Shown here in pieces: positions 13,912 to 27,446 of a stretch of 64,000 nt of DNA. The position numbers and the translations under genes were made by a program. Positions within the stretch are counted from its first letter, which is position 1, and each line of letters opens with the position of its first letter. This stretch comes from Halictus rubicundus (lineage: Eukaryota > Arthropoda > Insecta > Hymenoptera > Halictidae): the NCBI RefSeq assembly GCF_050948215.1, contig NW_027488626.1, positions 310,001 through 374,000 of the forward strand, in the 5' to 3' direction. The notes under the pieces are model-generated. The model saw only the letters and a list, made by a program, of their open reading frames with translations. It did not search any database and was not told the DNA's origin.

Positions 13912-15973
13912 ATCCTCTATAATATCGTATCCTGTATCCTATCCTGTCCTCTTTCCTATCCTATCATCAATCCTATCCTATCCTCTATCCTATCCAATCC
14001 CCTATGTTATCCTCTATCCTATCCTATCCTCTATAATATCGTATCCTCTATCATATCCTATCCTCTTTCCTATAATATCATCTATCCTATCCTATCCTCT
14101 ATCCTACCCTATCCTTTATCCTATCCTATCCTCTATCCTATCCTATCCTCTATAATATCGTATCCTGTATCCTATCCTGTCCTCTCTCCTATCCTATCCT
14201 CTATCCTATCCTCTATCCTATCCTATCCTGTATCCTATCCTATCCTCTATCATATCCTATCCTCTATCCTATCCTATCCTCTATAATACCCCATCCTCTA
14301 TCCTATCATATCCTCTACCCTATCATATCCTCTATCCTATCCTATCCTCTATCCTATCCTATCCTCTATCCTATCCTATACTCTATCCAATCCTATCCTC
14401 TATCCTATCCTATCCTCTATCATATCCTATCCTCCATCCTATCCTATCCTTTATAATACCCCATCCTCTATCCTATCCTATCCTCCATCCTATCCTATCC
14501 TCAATTCTATCGTATACTCCATCCTATCCTATCCGCTATCCTATCCTATCCTCTATCCTATAATATCCTCTATCCTATCCAATACTCTATACTATCCTCT
14601 ATCCTATCCTCTATCGTATCCTATCCTCTATCCTATCCTATCCTCTATCCTATCCTATCCTCTATCCTATCCTATCCTCCATCGTATCCCATCCTCTATC
14701 CTACCCTATCCTCTATCCTATCCTATCCTCTATCCTATCCTATCCTCTATCCTATCCTATCATCTATCCTATCCTATCCTATATCCTATCCTATCCTCTA
14801 TCCTATCCTATCCTCTATCCTATCCTATTCTCTAAATTATCCTATCCTCTATCCTATCTTATCCTCTATCCTATCCTATCCTCTATCCTATCCTATCCTC
14901 TATCCTACCCTATCCTTTATCCTATCCTATCCTCTATCCTATCCTATCCTCTATAATATCGTATAATGTATCCTATCTTATCCTTTGTCCTATCCTATCC
15001 TCTATAATATCGTATCCTGTATCCTATCCTGTCCTCTTTCCTATCCTATCATCAATCCTATCCTATCCTCTATCCTATCCAATCCCCTATGTTATCCTCT
15101 ATCCTATCCTATCCTCTATAATATCGTATCCTCTATCATATCCTATCCTCTTTCCTATAATATCATCTATCCTATCCTATCCTCTATCCTACCCTATCCT
15201 TTATCCTATCCTATCCTCTATCCTATCCTATCCTCTATAATATCGTATCCTGTATCCTATCCTGTCCTCTCTCCTATCCTATCCTCTATCCTATCCTCTA
15301 TCCTATCCTATCCTGTATCCTATCCTATCCTCTATCATATCCTATCCTCTATCCTATCCTATCCTCTATAATACCCCATCCTCTATCCTATCATATCCTC
15401 TACCCTATCATATCCTCTATCCTATCCTATCCTCTATCCTATCCTATCCTCTATCCTATCCTATACTCTATCCAATCCTATCCTCTATCCTATCCTATCC
15501 TCTATCATATCCTATCCTCCATCCTATCCTATCCTTTATAATACCCCATCCTCTATCCTATCCTATCCTCCATCCTATCCTATCCTCAATTCTATCGTAT
15601 ACTCCATCCTATCCTATCCGCTATCCTATCCTATCCTCTATCCTATAATATCCTCTATCCTATCCAATACTCTATACTATCCTCTATCCTATCCTCTATC
15701 GTATCCTATCCTCTATCCTATCCTATCCTCTATCCTATCCTATCCTCTATCCTATCCTATCCTCCATCGTATCCCATCCTCTATCCTACCCTATCCTCTA
15801 TCCTATCCTATCCTCTATCCTATCCTATCCTCTATCCTATCCTATCATCTATCCTATCCTATCCTATATCCTATCCTATCCTCTATCCTATCCTATCCTC
15901 TATCCTATCCTATTCTCTAAATTATCCTATCCTCTATCCTATCTTATCCTCTATCCTATCCTATCCTCTATCG
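13912..15973 (+). repeat. 1,085-bp tandem duplication within the satellite
   Basis: Segment 13,912-14,888 recurs at 14,997-15,973 with a constant offset of 1,085 bp. Rare variants show this: a CTCTCTCC unit at 14,181 and 15,266, and an AAATTAT interruption at 14,834 and 15,919. Neither variant was noticed elsewhere, so the duplication looks local and recent. Confidence 0.85.
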
Positions 15974-18900
15974 TATCCTATCCTCTATACTATCGTATCC
16001 TCTATAATATCGTATCCTCTATAATATCGTATCCTCTATAATATCGTATCCTGTATCCTATCCTGTCCTCTTTCCTATCCTATCATCAATCCTATCCTAT
16101 CCTCTATCCTATCCAATCCCCTATGTTATCCTCTATCCTATCCTATCCTCTATAATATCGTATCCTCTATCATATCCTATCCTCTTTCCTATAATATCAT
16201 CTATCCTATCCTATCCTCTATCCTATCCTATCCTCTATCCTATCATATCCTCTATCCTATCCTATCCTCTATCCTATCCTATCCTCCATCCTATCCTATC
16301 CTCTATCCTATCCTATCCTCTATCCTATCCTATCCTCTATCCTATCCTATCCTCCATCCTATCCTATCCTCTATCCTATCCAATCCCCTATGTTATCCTC
16401 TATCCTATCCTATCCTCTATAATATCGTATCCTCTATCATATCCTATCCTCTTTCCTATAATATCATCTATCCTATCCTATCCTCTGTCCTATCCTATCC
16501 TTTATCCTATCCTATCCTCTATCCTATCCTATCCTCTATCCTATCCTATCCTCTATCCTATCCTATCCTCTATCCTATCCTATCCTCCATCCTATCCTAT
16601 CCTCTATCCTATCCAATCCCCTATGTTATCCTCTATCCTATCCTATCCTCTATAATATCGTATCCTCTATCATATCCTATCCTCTTTCCTATAATATCAT
16701 CTATCCTATCCTATCCTCTATCCTATCCTATCCTCTATCCTATCATATCCTATATCCTATCCTATCCTCTATCCTATCCTATCCTCTATCCTATCCTATC
16801 CTCCATCCTATCCTATCCTCTATCCTATCCAATACCCTATGTTATCCTCTATCCTATCCTATCCTCTATAATATCGTATCCTGTATCCTATCTTATCCTC
16901 TGTCCTAACCTATCCTCAATCCTATCCTATCCTCTATCCTATCGCATCCTCTATCCTATCCAATCCTCTATCCTATCCTATCCTCTATCCTATCCTATCG
17001 TCTATCCTATCCTATCCTCTATCCTATCCTATCCTCTATCCTACCCTATCCTCTATCCAATCCTATCCTCTATCCTATCCTATCCTCTATACTATCGTAT
17101 CCTCTATAATATCGTATCCTCTATAATATCGTATCCTGTATCCTATCCTGTCCTCTTTCCTATCCTATCATCAATCCTATCCTATCCTCTATCCTATCCA
17201 ATCCCCTATGTTATCCTCTATCCTATCCTATCCTCTATAATATCGTATCCTCTATCATATCCTATCCTCTTTCCTATAATATCATCTATCCTATCCTATC
17301 CTCTATCCTATCCTATCCTCTATCCTATCATATCCTCTATCCTATCCTATCCTCTTTCCTATAATATCATCTATCCTATCCTATCCTCTGTCCTACCCTA
17401 TCCTTTATCCTATCCTATCCTCTATAATATCCTATCCTCTATAGTATCGTATCCTGTATCCTATCTTATCCTCTATCCTATCCTATCCTGTATCCTATCC
17501 TATCCTCAATCCAATCATATCCGCTATCCTATCGTATCCTCTATCCTATCCTATCTTCTATCCTATCCTATCCTCTATCCTATCCTATCCTCTATCCTAT
17601 CCTATCCTCTATCCTATCCTATCCTCTATCCTATCCTATACTCTATCCTATCATATCCTCTATCCTATCATATCCTCTATCCTATCCTATCCTCTATCCT
17701 ATCCTATCCTCTATCCTATCCTATACTCTATCCTATCCTATCCTCTATCCTACCCTATCCTTTATCCTATCCTATCCTCTATCCTATCCTATCCTCTATC
17801 CTATCCTATCCTCTATCCTATCCTATCCTCTATCGTATCCTATCCTCTGTCCTATCCTATCCTCTATCCTATCCTATCCTCTATCCTATCCTATCCTCTA
17901 TCCTATCCGATCCTCTATAATATCGTATCCTCTATAATATCGTATCCTCTATCCTATCCAATCCTCTATCCTATCCTATCCTCTATCCTATCCTATCGTC
18001 TACCCTATCCTATCCTCTATCCTATCCTATCCTCTATCCTATCCTATCCTCTATCCTATCCTATCCTCTATCCTATCCTATCCTCTATACTATCGTATCC
18101 TCTATAATATCGTATCCTCTATAATATCATATCCTGTATCCTATCCTGTCCTCTTTCCTATCCTATCATCAATCATATCCTATCCCCTATCCTATCCTAT
18201 CCTCTATCCTATCCTATCCTCTATCCTATCCTATCCTCTATCCTATCCTATCCTCTATCCTATCCTATCCTCTATCCTATCCTATCCTCTATCCTATCCA
18301 ATCCTCTATCCTATCCTATCCTCTATCCTATCCTATCCTCTATCCTATCATATCCTCTATCCTATCCTATCCTCTATCCTATCCTATCCTCTATCCTATC
18401 CTATTCTCTATCCTATCCTATCCTCTATACTATCGTATCCTCTATAATATCGTATCCTCTATAATATCGTATCCTGTATCCTATCCTGTCCTCTATCCTA
18501 TCCTATCCTCTATCCTATCCTATCCTCTATCCTATCCTATCCTCTATCCTATCCTATCCTCTATCCTATCCTATCCTCTATACTATCGTATCCTCTATAA
18601 TATCGCATCCTCTATAATATCGTATCCTGTATCCTATCCTGTCCTCTTTCCTATCCTATCCTCTATCCTATCCTCTATAATATCCTATCCTGTATCCTAT
18701 CCTATCCTCTATCATATCCTATCCTCTATCCTATCCTATCCTCTATCCTACCCCATCCTCTATCCTATCATATCCTCTATCCTATCATATCCTCTATCCT
18801 ATCCTATCCTCTATCGTATCCTATCCTCTATCCTATCCTATACTCTATCCAATCCTATCCTCTATCCTATCCTATCCTTCATCCTATCCTATCCTCTATC

Positions 18901-19135
18901 CTATCCTATCCTCTATAATATCGTATCCTGTATCCTATCTTATCCTCTGTCCTAACCTATCCTCAATCCTATCCTATCCTCTATCCTATCGCATCCTCTA
19001 TCCTATCCAATCCAATATCCTATCCTATCCTCTATCCTATCCTATCGTCTATCCTATCCTATCCTCTATCCTATCCTATCCTCTATCCTATCCTATCCTC
19101 TATCCTATCCTATCCTCTATCCTATCCTATCCTCT

Positions 19136-20070
19136 ATACTATCGTATCCTCTATAATATCGTATCCTCTATAATATCGTATCCTGTATCCTATCCTGTCC
19201 TCTTTCCCATCCTATCATCAATCCTATCCTATCCTCTATCCTATCCAATCCCCTATGTTATCCTCTATCCTATCCTATCCTCTATAATATCGTATCCTCT
19301 ATCATATCCTATCCTCTTTCCTATAATATCATCTATCCTATCCTATCCTCTATCCTATCCTATCCTCCATCCTATCCTATCCTCTATCCTATCCAATCCC
19401 CTATGTTATCCTCTATCCTATCCTATCCTCTATAATATCGTATCCTCTATCATATCCTATCCTCTTTCCTATAATATCATCTATCCTATCCTATCCTCTG
19501 TCCTACCCTATCCTTTATCCTATCCTATCCTCTATAATATCCTATCCTCTATAGTATCGTATCCTGTATCCTATCTTATCCTCTATCCTATCCTATCCTC
19601 TATCCTATCCTATCATCTATCCTATCCTATCGTCTATCCCATCCTATCCTCTATCCTATCCAATCCTCTATCCTATCCTATCCTCTATCCTATCCTATCC
19701 TCTATACTATCGTATCCTCTATAATATCGTATCCTCTATAATATCGTATCCTGTATCCTATCCTGTCCCCTATCCTATCCTATCCTCTATCCTATCCTAT
19801 CCTGTATCCTATCCTATCCTCTATCATATCCTATCCTCAATCCAATCATATCCTCTATCCTATCGTATCCTCTATCCTATCCTATCTTCTATCCTATCCT
19901 ATCCTCTATCCTATCCTATCCTCTATCCTATCCTATCCTCTATCCTATCCTATCCTCTATCCTATCCTATCCTCTATCCTATCCTATCCTCTATCCTATC
20001 CTATCCTCTATCCTATCCTATCCTCTATAATATCGTATCCTGTATCCTATCTTATCCTTTGTCCTATCCT
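19136..20070 (+). repeat. Further copy of the ~3-kb higher-order repeat
   Basis: This stretch matches 11,533-12,450 with an offset of 7,604 bp, changing to 7,621 bp after one extra 17-bp unit. The rare variant TTTCCCATCC near 19,203 also occurs near 8,649, 11,599, 27,516 and 30,466, and marks this repeat family. The full limits of the copy were not resolved by eye. Confidence 0.75.
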
Positions 20071-23000
20071 ATCCTCAATCCTATCCTATCCTCTATCCTA
20101 TCGCATCCTCTATCCTATCCAATCCTCTATCCTATCCTATCCTCTATCCTATCCTATCCTCTATCCTATCCTATCCTCTATCCTATCCTATCCTCTATCC
20201 TATCCTATCCTCTATCCTATCCTATCCTCTATCCTATCCTATCCTCCATCGTATCCCATCCTCTATCCTACCCTATCCTCTATCCTATCCTATCCTCTAT
20301 CCTATCCTATCCTCTATCCTATCCTATCCCCTATCCTATCCTATCATCTATCCTATCCTATCCTATATCCTATCCTATCCTCTATCCTATCCTATCCTCT
20401 ATCCTATCCTATTCTCTATCCTATCCTATCCTCTATCCTATCTTATCCTCTATCCTATCCTATCCTCTATCGTATCCTATCCTCTATACTATCGTATCCT
20501 CTATAATATCGTATCCTCTATAATATCGTATCCTGTATCCTATCCTGTCCTCTTTCCTATCCGATCATCTATCCTATCCTCTATCCTATCCTATCCTGTA
20601 TCCTATCCTATCCTCTATCATATCCTATCCTCTATCCTATCCTATCCTCTATCCTACCCCATCCTCTATCCTATCATATCCTCTATCCTATCATATCCTC
20701 TATCCTATCCTATCCTCTATCCTATCCTATCCTCTATCCTATCCTATACTCTATCCTATCCTATCCTCTATCCTATACTATCCTTTATCCTATCCTATCC
20801 TCTATCCTATCATATCCTCTATCCTATCCTATACTCTATCCTATCCTATCCATCATCCTATCCTATCCTCTATCCTATCCTATCATCTATCCTATCCTAT
20901 CCTCTATAATATCGTATCCTCTATAATATCGTATCCTCTCTAATATCGTATCCTCTATAATATCGTATCCTGTATCCTATCCTGTCCTCTTTCCTATCCT
21001 ATCCTCAATCCAATCCTATCCTCTATGCTATCCTATATTCTATCCTACCCAATCCTCTATCCTATCCTATCCTCTATCCTATCCTATCCTCTATCCTAAC
21101 CTATCCTCTATCCCATCCTATCCTCTATCCTATCCTATCCTCTATCCTATCCTATCCTCTATCCTATCCTATCCTCTATCCTATCCGATCCTCTATAATA
21201 TCGTATCCTCTATAATATCGTATCCTCTCTAATATCGTATCCTCTATAATATCGTATCCTGTATCCTATCCTGTCCTCTTTCCTATCCTATCCTCAATCC
21301 AATCCTATCCTCTATCCTATCCTATCCTCTATCCTAACCTATCCTCTATCCTATCCTATCCTCTATCCTATCCTATCCTCTATCCTATCCTATCCTCTAT
21401 CCTATCCTATCCTCTATAATATCGTATCCTCTATAATATCGTATCCTGTATCCTATCCTGTCCTCTTTCCTATCCTATCCTCTATCCTATCCAATCCCCT
21501 ATGTTATCCTCTATCCTATCCTATCCTCTATAATATCGTATCCTCTATCATATCCTATCCTCTTTCCTATAATATCATCTATCCTATCCTATCCTCTATC
21601 CTACCCTATCCTTTATCCTATCATATCCTCTACCCTATCATATCCTCTATCCTATCCTATCCTCTATCCTATCCTATCCTCTATCCTATCCTATCCTCTA
21701 TCCTATCCTATCCCCTATCCTATCCTATCATCTATCCTATCCTATCCTATATCCTATCCTATCCTCTATCCTATCCTATCCTCTATCCTATCCTATTCTC
21801 TATCCTATCCTATCCTCTATCCTATCTTATCCTCTATCCTATCCTATCCTCTATCGTATCCTATCCTCTATACTATCGTATCCTCTATAATATCGTATCC
21901 TCTATAATATCGTATCCTGTATCCTATCCTGTCCTCTTTCCTATCCGATCATCTATCCTATCCTCTATCCTATCCTATCCTGTATCCTATCCTATCCTCT
22001 ATCATATCCTATCCTCTATCCTATCCTATCCTCTATCCTACCCCATCCTCTATCCTATCATATCCTCTATCCTATCATATCCTCTATCCTACCCAATCCT
22101 CTATCCTATCCTATCCTCTATCCTATCCTATCCTCTATCCTAACCTATCCTCTATCCTATCCTATCCTCTATCCTATCCTATCCTCTATCCTATCCTATC
22201 CTCTATCCTATCCTATCCTCTATCCTATCCTATCCTCTATAATATCGTATCCTCTATAATATCGTATCCTGTATCCTATCCTGTCCTCTTTCCTATCCTA
22301 TCATCAATCCTATCCTATCCTCTATCCTATCCAATCCCCTATGTTATCCTCTATCCTATCCTATCCTCTATAATATCGTATCCTCTATCATATCCTATCC
22401 TCTTTCCTATAATATCATCTATCCTATCCTATCCTCTATCCTACCCTATCCTTTATCCTATCCTATCCTCTATCCTATCCTATCCTCTATAATATCGTAT
22501 CCTGTATCCTATCCTGTCCTCTTTCCTATCCTATCCTCTATCCTATCCTCTATCCTATCCTATCCTGTATCCTATCCTATCCTCTATCATATCCTATCCT
22601 CTATCCTATCCTATCCTCTATAATACCCCATCCTCTATCCTATCATATCCTCTACCCTATCATATCCTCTATCCTATCCTATCCTCTATCCTATCCTATC
22701 CTCTATCCTATCCTATACTCTATCCAATCCTATCCTCTATCCTATCCTATCCTTTATCCTATCCTATCCTCTATCCTATCCTATCCTCTATAATATCGTA
22801 TCCTGTATCCTATCTTATCCTCTGTCCTAACCTATCCTCAATCCTATCCTATCCTCTATCCTATCGCATCCTCTATCCTATCCTATCCTCTATCCTATCC
22901 TATCCTCTATCCAATCCTATCCTCTATCCTATCCTATCCTCTATACTATCGTATCCTCTATAATATCGTATCCTCTATAATATCGTATCCTGTATCCTAT

Positions 23001-26000
23001 CCTGTCCTCTTTCCTATCCTATCATCAATCCTATCCTATCCTCTATCCTATCCAATCCCCTATGTTATCCTCTATCCTATCCTATCCTCTATAATATCGT
23101 ATCCTCTATCATATCCTATCCTCTTTCCTATAATATCATCTATCCTATCCTATCCTCTATCCTATCCTATCCTCTATCCTATCATATCCTCTATCCTATC
23201 CTATCCTCTATCCTATCCTATCCTCCATCCTATCCTATCCTCTATCCTATCCTATCCTCTATCCTATCCTATCCTCTATCCTATCCTATCCTCCATCCTA
23301 TCCTATCCTCTATCCTATCCAATCCCCTATGTTATCCTCTATCCTATCCTATCCTCTATAATATCGTATCCTCTATCATATCCTATCCTCTTTCCTATAA
23401 TATCATCTATCCTATCCTATCCTCTGTCCTATCCTATCCTTTATCCTATCCTATCCTCTATCCTATCCTATCCTCTATCCTATCCTATCCTCTATCCTAT
23501 CCTATCCTCTATCCTATCCTATCCTCCATCCTATCCTATCCTCTATCCTATCCAATCCCCTATGTTATCCTCTATCCTATCCTATCCTCTATAATATCGT
23601 ATCCTCTATCATATCCTATCCTCTTTCCTATAATATCATCTATCCTATCCTATCCTCTATCCTATCCTATCCTCTATCCTATCATATCCTATATCCTATC
23701 CTATCCTCTATCCTATCCTATCCTCTATCCTATCCTATCCTCCATCCTATCCTATCCTCTATCCTATCCAATACCCTATGTTATCCTCTATCCTATCCTA
23801 TCCTCTATAATATCGTATCCTGTATCCTATCTTATCCTCTGTCCTAACCTATCCTCAATCCTATCCTATCCTCTATCCTATCGCATCCTCTATCCTATCC
23901 AATCCTCTATCCTATCCTATCCTCTATCCTATCCTATCGTCTATCCTATCCTATCCTCTATCCTATCCTATCCTCTATCCTACCCTATCCTCTATCCAAT
24001 CCTATCCTCTATCCTATCCTATCCTCTATACTATCGTATCCTCTATAATATCGTATCCTCTATAATATCGTATCCTGTATCCTATCCTGTCCTCTTTCCT
24101 ATCCTATCATCAATCCTATCCTATCCTCTATCCTATCCAATCCCCTATGTTATCCTCTATCCTATCCTATCCTCTATAATATCGTATCCTCTATCATATC
24201 CTATCCTCTTTCCTATAATATCATCTATCCTATCCTATCCTCTATCCTATCCTATCCTCTATCCTATCATATCCTCTATCCTATCCTATCCTCTTTCCTA
24301 TAATATCATCTATCCTATCCTATCCTCTGTCCTACCCTATCCTTTATCCTATCCTATCCTCTATAATATCCTATCCTCTATAGTATCGTATCCTGTATCC
24401 TATCTTATCCTCTATCCTATCCTATCCTGTATCCTATCCTATCCTCAATCCAATCATATCCGCTATCCTATCGTATCCTCTATCCTATCCTATCTTCTAT
24501 CCTATCCTATCCTCTATCCTATCCTATCCTCTATCCTATCCTATCCTCTATCCTATCCTATCCTCTATCCTATCCTATACTCTATCCTATCATATCCTCT
24601 ATCCTATCATATCCTCTATCCTATCCTATCCTCTATCCTATCCTATCCTCTATCCTATCCTATACTCTATCCTATCCTATCCTCTATCCTACCCTATCCT
24701 TTATCCTATCCTATCCTCTATCCTATCCTATCCTCTATAATATCGTATCCTGTATCCTATCCTGTCCTCTTTCCTATCCTATCGTCAATCCTATCCTATC
24801 CTCTATAATATCGTATCCTCTATCATATCCTATCCTCTTTCCTATAATATCATCTATCCTATCCTATCCTCTATCCTACCCTATCCTTTATCCTATCCTA
24901 TCCTCTATCCTATCCTATCCTCTATAATATCGTATCCTGTATCCTATCTTATCCTCTATCCTATCCAATCCTCTATCCTATCCTATCCTCTATCCTATCC
25001 TATCCTCTATCCTATCCTATCCTCTATCGTATCCTATCCTCTGTCCTATCCTATCCTCTATCCTATCCTATCCTCTATCCTATCCTATCCTCTATCCTAT
25101 CCGATCCTCTATAATATCGTATCCTCTATAATATCGTATCCTCTATCCTATCCAATCCTCTATCCTATCCTATCCTCTATCCTATCCTATCGTCTACCCT
25201 ATCCTATCCTCTATCCTATCCTATCCTCTATCCTATCCTATCCTCTATCCTATCCTATCCTCTATCCTATCCTATCCTCTATACTATCGTATCCTCTATA
25301 ATATCGTATCCTCTATAATATCATATCCTGTATCCTATCCTGTCCTCTTTCCTATCCTATCATCAATCATATCCTATCCCCTATCCTATCCTATCCTCTA
25401 TCCTATCCTATCCTCTATCCTATCCTATCCTCTATCCTATCCTATCCTCTATCCTATCCTATCCTCTATCCTATCCTATCCTCTATCCTATCCTATCCTG
25501 TATCCTATCCTATCCTCTATCCTATCCAATCCTCTATCCTATCCTATCCCCTATCCTATCCTATCATCTATCCTATCCTATCCTATAACCTATCCTATCG
25601 TCTATCCTATCCTATCCTCTATCCTATCCTATTCTCTATCCTATCCTATCCTCTATCCTATCCTATCCTCTATCCTATCCTATCCTCTATCCTATCCAAT
25701 CCTCTATCCTATCCTATCCTCTATCCTATCCTATCCTCTATCCTATCATATCCTCTATCCTATCCTATCATCTATCCTATCCTATCCTCTATCCTACCCT
25801 ATCCTTTATCCTATCCTATCCTCTATCCTATCCTATCCTCTATAATATCGTATCCTGTATCCTATCTTATCCTCTATCCTATCCAATCCTCTATCCTATC
25901 CTATCCTCTATCCTATCCTATCCTCTATCCTATCCTATCCTCTATCCTATCCTATCCTCTATCCTATCCTATCCTCTATCCTATCCTATCCTGTATCCTA

Positions 26001-26649
26001 TCCTATCCTCTATCCTATCCAATCCTCTATCCTATCCTATCCCCTATCCTATCCTATCATCGATCCTATAACCTATCCTATCGTCTATCCTATCCTATCC
26101 TCTATCCTATCCTATTCTCTATCCTATCCTATCCTCTATCCTATCCTATCCTCTATCCTATCCTATCCTCTATCCTATCCTATCCTCTATCCTATCCAAT
26201 CCTCTATCCTATCCTATCCTCTATCCTATCCTATCCTCTATCCTATCATATCCTCTATCCTATCCTATCCTCTATCCTATCCTATCCTCTATCCTATCCT
26301 ATTCTCTATCCTATCCTATCCTCTATACTATCGTATCCTCTATAATATCGTATCCTCTATAATATCGTATCCTGTATCCTATCCTGTCCTCTTTCCTATC
26401 CTATCCTCTATCCTATCCTCTATCCTATCCTATCCAGTATAATATCCTATCCTCTATCATATCCTATCCTCTATCCTATCCTATCCTCTATCCTACCCCA
26501 TCCTCTATCCTATCATATCCTCTATCCTATCATATCCTCTATCCTATCCTATCCTCTATCCTATCATATCCTCTATCCTATCCTATACTCTATGCTATCC
26601 TATCCTCTATCCTACCCTATCCTTTATCCTATCCTATCCTCTATCCTAT

Positions 26650-27435
26650 CCTATCCTCTATAATATCGTATAATGTATCCTATCTTATCCTTTGTCCTAT
26701 CCTATCCTCTATAATATCGTATCCTTTATCCTATCCAGTCCTCTTTCCTATCCTATCATCAATCCTATCCTATCCTCTATCCTATCCAATCCCCTATGTT
26801 ATCCTCTATCCTATCCTATCCTCTATAATATCGTATCCTCTATCATATCCTATCCTCTTTCCTATAATATCATCTATCCTATCCTATCCTCTATCCTACC
26901 CTATCCTTTATCCTATCCTATCCTCTATCCTATCCTATCCTCTATAATATCGTATCCTGTATCCTATCTTATCCTCTATCCTATCCTATCCTCTATCCTA
27001 CCCTATCCTTTATCCTATCCTATCCTCTATCCTATCCTATCCTCTATAATATCGTATAATGTATCCTATCTTATCCTTTGTCCTATCCTATCCTCTATAA
27101 TATCGTATCCTGTATCCTATCCAGTCCTCTTTCCTATCCTATCATCAATCCTATCCTATCCTCTATCCTATCCAATCCCCTATGTTATCCTCTATCCTAT
27201 CCTATCCTCTATAATATCGTATCCTCTATCATATCCTATCCTCTTTCCTATAATATCATCTATCCTATCCTATCCTCTATCCTACCCTATCCTTTATCCT
27301 ATCCTATCCTCTATCCTATCCTATCCTCTATAATATCGTATCCTGTATCCTATCTTATCCTCTATCCTATCCAATCCTCTATCCTATCCTATCCTCTATC
27401 CTATCCTATCCTCTATCCTATCCTATCCTCTATCC
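26650..27435 (+). repeat. 386-bp tandem duplication within the satellite
   Basis: A block with the rare variant GTATAATGTATCC at about 26,668 recurs 386 bp downstream at about 27,054, followed by the same series of variant units. The duplication appears only in this copy of the 3-kb higher-order repeat and not at the matching sites near 7.4, 10.3 or 29.2 kb. It therefore arose after those copies separated. Confidence 0.78.
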
Positions 27436-27446
27436 TATCCTATCCT

